Source: Rickettsia typhi
GTDB lineage: Bacteria; Pseudomonadota; Alphaproteobacteria; Rickettsiales; Rickettsiaceae
Reading direction: 5' to 3'
Assembly (NCBI GenBank): GCA_945875975.1
Contig: CAMCMD010000020.1
Span: 1-23,964, forward strand
DNA: 23,964 nt
The number at the start of each line of letters is the position of its first letter. Within the stretch, counting starts at the first letter, position 1. A program made the position numbers and the translations under genes. Shown here piece after piece: positions 19,165 through 23,964 of this stretch. Under the pieces are notes generated by a model that did no database searches, had not been told where the DNA came from, and was given only the letters and a program-made list of their open reading frames with translations.

Positions 19165-19989
19165 ATGAAAAAAATAGCAATTGCACTGTTATCCGCAACG
19201 TTAGTAAGTAACTCTGCTTGTGCAGAAAACAAATCAGAAAATAAAAATGTTGTTGCAAGTTATTCTGAAGGTGATGTCACCTCTGAGCAAGTAATGGACC
19301 AATTTAAGCCTATCCTTGATACGCAACCAGAAAATAAAGATAAAAAATTCTCTGAACTTGATAAAAATGTTCAAGAAATGTTAGTAAAAGGTTTTATTAA
19401 TCAAAAACTTTTTGAGAAAGAAGCTGAAAAACTAGGTATACGTGATTCTGAAGATTTTAAGAAAAAAGTAAAAGCCACCGAAGCTCAATTGTTGCAGCAG
19501 GAATTAATCGAGCGTAAACTTAAAACAGCTGTTACAGATAAGTTGATTGATGCTGAGTATAACAAGTTAGCAAAAGAACTAAAAGGTCAGAAGGAAGTAA
19601 AAATAGCTCATATTCTTGTTGATACGGAAGAAAAGGCCAAACAACTTAAAGAAAAGCTCAATAAAGGTAGTAAGTTTGAAGATCTTGTAAAAGAATTTTC
19701 TAAAGATGAGGGCTCAAAGGCTACTGGTGGAGAATTAGGATATGTGATGAAAGGACAACTTGTTCCTGAATTTGAAAACAAAGCTTTTTCTATGAAACAC
19801 AACGAAATATCTGATCCGGTAAAAACACAATTTGGTTGGCATATTATTAAAGTTCTTGATTCTCGCGATGTAACAATTCCTCCAAAAGAACAAGCTTTAA
19901 ACGGTATTAAAGGAACATTATCTCGTGATGCAATCGAAAAATATATTACTGAGCTTGCGGATAAAGCAAAAATTGAATTAAAATTGTAA
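19165..19989 (+). CDS. Exported parvulin-type peptidyl-prolyl isomerase
   Basis: Periplasmic PpiC/SurA-like foldase that isomerises Xaa-Pro bonds and probably chaperones outer-membrane proteins. Residues 1-20 form a signal peptide ending NSACA; the Cys is not preceded by a proper lipobox (Asn at -3), so signal peptidase I cleavage is more likely than lipidation. A helical N-terminal chaperone part (about 35-140) leads to one parvulin domain (about 145-240: VKIAHILVDTEEKA, then GGELGYVMKGQLVPEFE, then QFGWHIIKVLDSR). It has 274 residues, as in the Rickettsia parvulin-like protein. Its own transcription unit is closed by a strong terminator 25 bp downstream. Likely clients include the autotransporter of this window. 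Confidence 0.92.
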   Translation: MKKIAIALLSATLVSNSACAENKSENKNVVASYSEGDVTSEQVMDQFKPILDTQPENKDKKFSELDKNVQEMLVKGFINQKLFEKEAEKLGIRDSEDFKKKVKATEAQLLQQELIERKLKTAVTDKLIDAEYNKLAKELKGQKEVKIAHILVDTEEKAKQLKEKLNKGSKFEDLVKEFSKDEGSKATGGELGYVMKGQLVPEFENKAFSMKHNEISDPVKTQFGWHIIKVLDSRDVTIPPKEQALNGIKGTLSRDAIEKYITELADKAKIELKL

Positions 19990-20013
19990 ACCGCTAGAAA
20001 ATCTGAGAAATCT

Positions 20014-20049
20014 AAAAAAAGGGACCTGTATTAGTGGGTCCCTTTTTTT
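20014..20049. terminator. Strong rho-independent terminator
   Basis: AAAAAAAGGGACC (20014-20026) and GGTCCCTTTTTTT (20037-20049) form a 13-bp perfect stem with a 10-nt loop followed by a T-run. It lies 25 bp after the parvulin stop. Because the A-tract and T-tract are symmetrical it can also work on the minus strand for pgi, whose stop is 195 bp away. Confidence 0.92.
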
Positions 20050-20244
20050 TGAACTCCTGCTAATAAATACTATCGGTCAGGTTTTAAGGAAAAATAAATG
20101 GAGAGTGTGAAATTGAGCGGGTTAAAAATTTCTTATAAGTGACACAACAGGCAAGGCACAAAATTTGCTTGATAGATAATTTAAGCTTCGAATGTTATAA
20201 GCTAATAGAGACAATGCACAAAAGAATCTATACCAGCTCACATA

Positions 20245-21486
20245 CTATAACGATGCACCAGTAATTAATTCCTTAGATTTTGTTTTTATGAGCTCTACGC
20301 CTGGTTGGTTGAAGGGGTTGATATTCATCATATGACTTAACATTATTGTTTCTAGCATGGAATGAGCAACAAGTGAGCCTATAGATTTAGAAGACAAGTC
20401 CTGTAGTAAAATAGTTCTAGTAGGTAAATTATTGTTGCTAAGAGCAGATTTAGTGGCTAGGAAATTGGCTGTATTAATATCGCTCAGGTACTTTTCTGCA
20501 ATATAACCAAACTCTTCGAATGAGCATATTTTAGTGGTATCTTTTAAGTTTTGGACATAAAAGAGAGTATAAATTTTGTCTTGTGGTCCATCAAGGTAAA
20601 GTTGCAGCATACTATGCTGGTCGTTTGGCCCAAGGCCGCGAAGCGGTGTTATTCCTGCGCCTTCCTTCCCGAGTGACTCTGCAATTATTTGTGAGTACCA
20701 CTCTAAGTACGATGAAAATTGTTGTAAGTAGCCAATATTTACCATTATAGGCTTGTTAGTACTAAAGATTGCAGTAGCTGAAAGTACAGCTTCATTTGAT
20801 TCTGGGTTAAGCAAAAAATCTTGAATTACCTCTTCTGCTCCAGCAATATAGTCCTCAACTCTTACTCCTGCAACTGCAGCAGTAAGAGTTGTTACATTAG
20901 TAAGCCCAGAAAATCTTCCGCTTATATTTGGCGTATGCGGGGTTAAATTTCCGGATATCCTGCCTGCGATTTCACTTAAAATTCCAGAATCTGGTTTGGT
21001 TATAAAAAAGAATCTAGTACCGATTGAGTCAATATTGTTTTTCTCAAATTCAGAAATCATCGCCCCAACAAGAGAATTAGTCTCAAGAGTTGTACCAGAA
21101 TTACTGATTGTCAGTACTGCACAATTGATAATCTCAATCGTTGAAAGTAGTTTTCGAAAATAAATTGGATCTGTGTTGTTCAGGAAGTGAATTCTTGTCG
21201 GAGAATTTATGCTATTAGAATTAAGGTTTATCAGAGTTTCAGGATTCAGTACTGAGCCGCCCATTCCAATTACAATTAAGTCTGTAAAATTGTTTCTAAT
21301 TTTATCAACAATCCCTTTGCAATCCGTAATTTGCTTTCTTGCGTTATTCATACAAAATATTTTATATGAATGATGGTTTTCTTCAATAGCAAGAACAATC
21401 TTAGAAGTTGCTGTTTTTGCTGCAAAACGAGCTGCTTGATAAGCTTTGGTAGCTGTATTAAAATTTGTATAGTTGACGTTAATCAC
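20245..21486 (-). CDS. pgi: Glucose-6-phosphate isomerase
   Basis: Cytoplasmic enzyme that interconverts glucose 6-phosphate and fructose 6-phosphate. Two SIS sugar-isomerase domains are seen: VIGMGGSVLNPETL near 70-90, SNSGTTLET near 125-135, then ESLGKEGAGITPLRG (active-site Glu) and GPNDQHSMLQLYLDGP. At 413 residues it is the short form found in some alphaproteobacteria (E. coli has 549); every core motif is present, so it looks functional. The start is GTG at 21486 without a clear Shine-Dalgarno; no better start lies before the first domain. It is the last gene of the ffh group, 105 bp after the Trm112-like gene. Rickettsia species lack this enzyme, so it separates this organism from them. 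Confidence 0.93.
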   Translation of the reverse strand: MINVNYTNFNTATKAYQAARFAAKTATSKIVLAIEENHHSYKIFCMNNARKQITDCKGIVDKIRNNFTDLIVIGMGGSVLNPETLINLNSNSINSPTRIHFLNNTDPIYFRKLLSTIEIINCAVLTISNSGTTLETNSLVGAMISEFEKNNIDSIGTRFFFITKPDSGILSEIAGRISGNLTPHTPNISGRFSGLTNVTTLTAAVAGVRVEDYIAGAEEVIQDFLLNPESNEAVLSATAIFSTNKPIMVNIGYLQQFSSYLEWYSQIIAESLGKEGAGITPLRGLGPNDQHSMLQLYLDGPQDKIYTLFYVQNLKDTTKICSFEEFGYIAEKYLSDINTANFLATKSALSNNNLPTRTILLQDLSSKSIGSLVAHSMLETIMLSHMMNINPFNQPGVELIKTKSKELITGASL

Positions 21487-21524
21487 TGTATATAATTTTT
21501 AAGTTGGATAACAAAAAACATACA

Positions 21525-21556
21525 ACTTACCTCAGCTAATTCACATTTAGGTAAGT
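21525..21556. repeat. 8-bp inverted repeat upstream of pgi
   Basis: ACTTACCT (21525-21532) and AGGTAAGT (21549-21556) are perfect inverted copies with a 16-nt centre, in the 105-bp gap between the Trm112-like gene and pgi. There is no T-run after the stem in either direction. It could be an operator, a weak attenuator or chance. Confidence 0.35.
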
Positions 21557-21591
21557 AATTAGTTCGCTATTTAGCATAACTGTACTAAATC

Positions 21592-21816
21592 TTAAAGCTC
21601 TACTTTTTCGTTCTCTTCAATATTTGTTCTTATCTTAGAGTTATCGAGAGGTATTTTTTTAGCTTCTGATGCTAAAAGCATGGGTATGCCATCTATTATA
21701 GGATACATAAGGCGAGCTTTTTTACTAATTAGTACAGATTGATCCTGATCATAGATCAATTTTTCTCCCGAAACTGGACAAACAATTAGATTTAATAATT
21801 CTGCAGATAATTTCAT
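21592..21816 (-). CDS. Trm112/UPF0434 family small protein
   Basis: A 74-residue protein with the pattern of bacterial Trm112-like proteins (E. coli YcaR): LLNLIVCPVSGEKLIYDQD, then LMYPIIDGIPMLLASEA. The family is related to a Zn-binding activator of methyltransferases, but in bacteria the role is not settled. Only one Cys remains, in CPVSG where relatives have CPVC, so classical Zn binding is doubtful. About 15 residues extend past the usual end (KIRTNIEENEKVEL). It follows the small conserved gene by 11 bp and is probably cotranscribed with it. The family call is good; the function is open. Confidence 0.8.
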   Translation of the reverse strand: MKLSAELLNLIVCPVSGEKLIYDQDQSVLISKKARLMYPIIDGIPMLLASEAKKIPLDNSKIRTNIEENEKVEL

Positions 21817-21827
21817 TTTATATTAAT

Positions 21828-22037
21828 TTAACCCAAGCTTTTTGCGCTATTCCAAGGAAGAACTACACCATTTGGATCAAGAACTACATCGCCTGATTCA
21901 TCATATTCTGCTGCAAAAAAAGAGCGTCGGTTAGCAATCAACTTAACTGGTTTAATTTTTTTGCCATCATGAAAATATTCCTTGGCCTGGCCACGCCCTT
22001 CTGGGTTGTTTTTTGAGGCGATCTTTGCTTTAGACAT
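21828..22037 (-). CDS. Conserved small hypothetical protein
   Basis: A 69-residue protein beginning MSKAKIASKNNPEGRGQAKEY (the first 20 residues are basic and polar), with FHDGKKIKPVKLIANRRSFFAAEYDESG and a short VLDPNGVVLPWNSA tail. I do not recognise a named family, though proteins of this style, small, basic at the start and lacking membrane segments, are conserved in alphaproteobacteria. There is no signal peptide. It sits 59 bp after ffh and 11 bp before the Trm112-like gene on the same strand. Codon use is like its neighbours, and the frame is ended cleanly, so it is likely a real gene of unknown function. Confidence 0.75.
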   Translation of the reverse strand: MSKAKIASKNNPEGRGQAKEYFHDGKKIKPVKLIANRRSFFAAEYDESGDVVLDPNGVVLPWNSAKSLG

Positions 22038-22096
22038 AATTTTTTACTTACAATTACTTGATACTGAGGGAATAATAAGAATTTTTTGCAAAATAG

Positions 22097-23446
22097 TCAA
22101 GAGAAAAGTTTACCAATCCCACTTCTCATTAAGGATTTCTGATCCATTTTAGAGGCTTTTTTCATCATAGTACTAATTTGCATAAATTGTTTCAATAAGA
22201 CATTGACTTGAGGAACAGTTGTGCCAGAACCTGAAGCTATTCTCTTTCTTCTTGAGGCGTTAAGTAGGGACGGGTTCATTCGTTCTTTTTTTGTCATTGA
22301 AAGTACTATAGCTTCCTGAGAGACTAGTGTTTTGTCGCCAACACTTACATCACCTATTTTATTTGTAAGTTTCGAAATGCCTGGTATCATACTTAGCATG
22401 CTGCTCATGCCCCCAAGTTTTTTAATCATTTTGATTTGTGCTATATAATCATCAAGGTCAAATTTACCTTTTTTGAATCGGGCTGCAGCTTTTTCTGCTT
22501 CTTTTTGATCAATAACATTTGCAGCTTTTTCAACAAACGAAAGAATGTCTCCCATGTCTAGAATCCGAGAAGCGATTCTTTTAGCATCAAATTCCTCAAA
22601 GTCTGATGGCTTTTCACCAGTACTTAAAAATTTAATTGGTTTACCAGTTACATGTCTTACACTTAGTGCCGCTCCACCTCTTGAGTCACCATCAATTCTT
22701 GATAATATCACCCCCGAAATGCTTAACTTTTCTTCAAAAGCACTTGCAACGGCGATGGAATCTTGTCCAATCATTGAATCAATGACTAGTAAAGTTTCAG
22801 TAGGTTCAATAATTTTCTTAATGGAAGCTATTTCTGCTATCATTGTATCATCAATATGCAAGCGTCCTGCGCTATCATAAATTACTACATCATAGCCAGA
22901 TAATTTAGACTCTTTTAATGCTCGGTTTGTAATTTCTAATGGTGTTTGTTCTTTGATAATTTCAAGGCTATCTACTCCAATATCTTTTGCAAGAATTGCT
23001 AACTGATCTTGAGCAGCCGGTCGATATGTATCTAGGGATACTAGTAATACATTCTTATTTTGCTTTTTCAGTTTTAGGGCTAACTTAGCACTTGCGGTAG
23101 TTTTACCGCTACCTTGCAAGCCAACAATTAGTATATTTACTGGCGGGGTGTTATTTAAATTTAGCTTAGCTTCATTCTCTGTTGGAGATAGCAAATTGAT
23201 CATCTCGTCATTAATGATCTTTATGACCATTTGTGCTGGAGATATAGATTTGATTACTTCTTGCCCTTTTGCCCTTTCTTTGACGTTCGCAATGAATTCT
23301 CTCACCACAGGTAGCGCAACATCAGCTTCAAGCAAAGCGATTCGGATATCGCGCATTGCTGAATCAATTTGTTCTTCAGTTAGGGCTCCACGTCCTTTGA
23401 TTTTATCAAAGATTTTGGTTAGATTTTGTGTTAATGTTTGAAACAT
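22097..23446 (-). CDS. ffh: Signal recognition particle protein Ffh
   Basis: GTPase and RNA-binding core of the SRP, which targets inner-membrane proteins to SecYEG cotranslationally. The N domain is residues 1-85; the G domain has GLQGSGKTTASAKLA near 108-122, DTYRPAAQDQL, DSAGRLH (G3; usually DTAGR) and SRIDGDSRGGAALS (G4; usually TKLDGD or TRVDGD). The Met-rich M domain starts near 300 and holds GGMSSMLSMIPG and SGTTVPQVNVLLKQFMQ, the 4.5S RNA-binding part. With 449 residues it is complete. The G3 and G4 changes are conservative. An extended -10 box lies about 45 bp upstream, so ffh probably leads the ffh to pgi unit. Confidence 0.96.
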   Translation of the reverse strand: MFQTLTQNLTKIFDKIKGRGALTEEQIDSAMRDIRIALLEADVALPVVREFIANVKERAKGQEVIKSISPAQMVIKIINDEMINLLSPTENEAKLNLNNTPPVNILIVGLQGSGKTTASAKLALKLKKQNKNVLLVSLDTYRPAAQDQLAILAKDIGVDSLEIIKEQTPLEITNRALKESKLSGYDVVIYDSAGRLHIDDTMIAEIASIKKIIEPTETLLVIDSMIGQDSIAVASAFEEKLSISGVILSRIDGDSRGGAALSVRHVTGKPIKFLSTGEKPSDFEEFDAKRIASRILDMGDILSFVEKAANVIDQKEAEKAAARFKKGKFDLDDYIAQIKMIKKLGGMSSMLSMIPGISKLTNKIGDVSVGDKTLVSQEAIVLSMTKKERMNPSLLNASRRKRIASGSGTTVPQVNVLLKQFMQISTMMKKASKMDQKSLMRSGIGKLFS

Positions 23447-23492
23447 AAAGGTCTAAAGCATATATTCTAAATTATCAACACAGGATATGCTA

Positions 23493-23501
23493 AGTATAAC
23501 A
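23493..23501 (-). promoter_or_regulatory. Extended -10 element upstream of ffh
   Basis: On the minus strand TGTTATACT (23501-23493) fits the extended -10 pattern TGnTATAAT with one mismatch. A leader of about 40 nt would precede ATG 23446. A second, weaker option is TTGAAT and TATCCT with 17 bp between them on the same strand. Confidence 0.35.
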
Positions 23502-23535
23502 TAAATTCAAGTAATCATATTCTCCCGATCGACCC

Positions 23536-23556
23536 AAAGATACAAGGTGTATCCTT
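23536..23556 (-). terminator. Possible terminator of the gene at the right edge
   Basis: On the minus strand AAGGATACA CCT TGTATCTTT forms a stem of six perfect pairs extended by a G-U and two A-U pairs, with a three-base loop. It lies 25 bp after the stop at 23581. Only three T follow the core stem, so it would be a weak terminator. Confidence 0.35.
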
Positions 23557-23580
23557 CTAGTAGAGAACTTAGAAGAACTT

Positions 23581-23964
23581 CTAAAAAGAGTATTCAAAAG
23601 CATTAGCATTATCCATCCCATCTCCAATAATAGGCATGTCATCTCCTTGAGATTTCTCTTCTGTGGCGTCAACATAATCTATGGCGCCATTACCTAAATT
23701 AAGATTAAATAAATAAGCAGAAATATTTTTATGTACATCCAATGGAAGCTTCTCTAACAACGAACCACCGGCGACTTTTCTAAGAGATGTAAGTAAAAAT
23801 AGTAGATAATGATCTCCAATAAATTCCACAATTTTTGTTGAACAGTCTATTGGTTTGCCCATTGATCCATGTAGCAAGTCGGTAAATTTTATACATTGCG
23901 CTATCATTTTAGAGTTAAATTTAATACCTCTTTCTTCTACATTATATCCTGCACTATCTTGCAT
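23581..23964 (-). CDS. Unrecognised protein, C-terminal part (runs to window edge)
   Basis: The visible 127 residues begin with a Met codon exactly at the window edge, so this may be the whole gene or, more likely, the end of a longer one. There is no signal peptide or membrane segment. The middle is helical-looking with DHYLLFLLTSLRKVAGG, then LLEKLPLDVHKNISAYLF, which loosely recalls an F-box core (LPxDVxxxIxxYL). The tail (DATEEKSQGDDMPIIGDGMD) is acidic and looks disordered. I recognise no family. F-box-like ends occur on ankyrin-repeat effectors of Rickettsiales and poxviruses, so a host-directed protein is one possibility, but the match is weak. Confidence 0.55.
   Translation of the reverse strand: MQDSAGYNVEERGIKFNSKMIAQCIKFTDLLHGSMGKPIDCSTKIVEFIGDHYLLFLLTSLRKVAGGSLLEKLPLDVHKNISAYLFNLNLGNGAIDYVDATEEKSQGDDMPIIGDGMDNANAFEYSF

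Noticed and set aside
19215..19230. Lipobox in the parvulin signal peptide
   Set aside because: The residue at -3 from the Cys is Asn, which does not fit the lipobox rule; ordinary signal peptidase I cleavage is more likely.
20098..20142. Fourteen-codon frame with AAGGA upstream, after the terminator
   Set aside because: It is too short to support from one sequence, and a chance ribosome-binding-like motif is likely in such AT-rich DNA.
23490..23675. Sixty-one-codon frame on the minus strand beside ffh
   Set aside because: It overlaps the edge gene in another frame, has low-complexity content and shows no ribosome binding site.
1..23964. tRNA genes, CRISPR arrays, insertion sequences and Rickettsia-type palindromic insertions
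   Set aside because: No cloverleaf, regular spaced repeats, transposase motifs or in-frame insertions in conserved proteins were seen in the gaps or genes.

Overview
This window looks like part of an AT-rich chromosome from a Rickettsiaceae-type alphaproteobacterium (order Rickettsiales). The grounds are: a SecA of about 908 residues that, compared from memory, closely resembles Rickettsia SecA; an AmpD-type amidase carrying a C-terminal peptidoglycan-binding domain; a ugd-dnaE pair; the lepB-rnc-era order; a Mg-type HemB; a Sco protein for cytochrome oxidase assembly; and a Sca-like autotransporter barrel. An intact glucose-6-phosphate isomerase argues against Rickettsia in the narrow sense, whose described species lack glycolysis. 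A less reduced relative (for example the Ca. Megaira, Orientia or ciliate-symbiont lineages) fits better, but the sequence alone does not fix the genus. No tRNA, rRNA, insertion sequence, CRISPR array or prophage gene was seen.

Layout. 1-348: decayed 3' end of a glutathione synthetase gene on the minus strand, then the promoter region of a surface autotransporter gene (349-1854, plus). 2048-6800, plus: ugd (UDP-glucose 6-dehydrogenase) overlapping dnaE (replicative polymerase alpha subunit). 6857-10311, minus: rpsB-tsf (ribosomal protein S2, elongation factor Ts) followed by wzm-wzt (polysaccharide ABC exporter). 10454-11236, minus: a peptidoglycan amidase, divergent from lepB-rnc-era (11326-13694, plus; signal peptidase I, RNase III and the GTPase Era). 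13910-15528, minus: hemB-sco. 15562-19018, minus: secA followed by a class I glutamine amidotransferase. 19165-19989, plus: an exported parvulin-type foldase, divergent from secA and closed by a strong terminator. 20245-23446, minus: ffh, a small conserved protein, a Trm112-like small protein and pgi. 23581-23964, minus: the C-terminal part of an unrecognised protein that runs to the window edge.

Function. Most of the window is core housekeeping. There is a strong protein export and envelope theme: SecA, Ffh, LepB, the parvulin foldase and the autotransporter form a path from targeting to outer-membrane insertion. Ugd, Wzm/Wzt and the amidase handle sugar precursors, polysaccharide export and murein turnover. 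HemB and Sco serve heme synthesis and cytochrome oxidase maturation. I found no clearly new multi-gene system. The most unusual items are non-coding or evolutionary: the broken gshB tail, a branched leader structure before rpsB, a 10-bp dyad between secA and the foldase gene, pgi retained in a Rickettsia-like setting, an autotransporter with an unassigned passenger, and a partial gene with a weak F-box-like segment.
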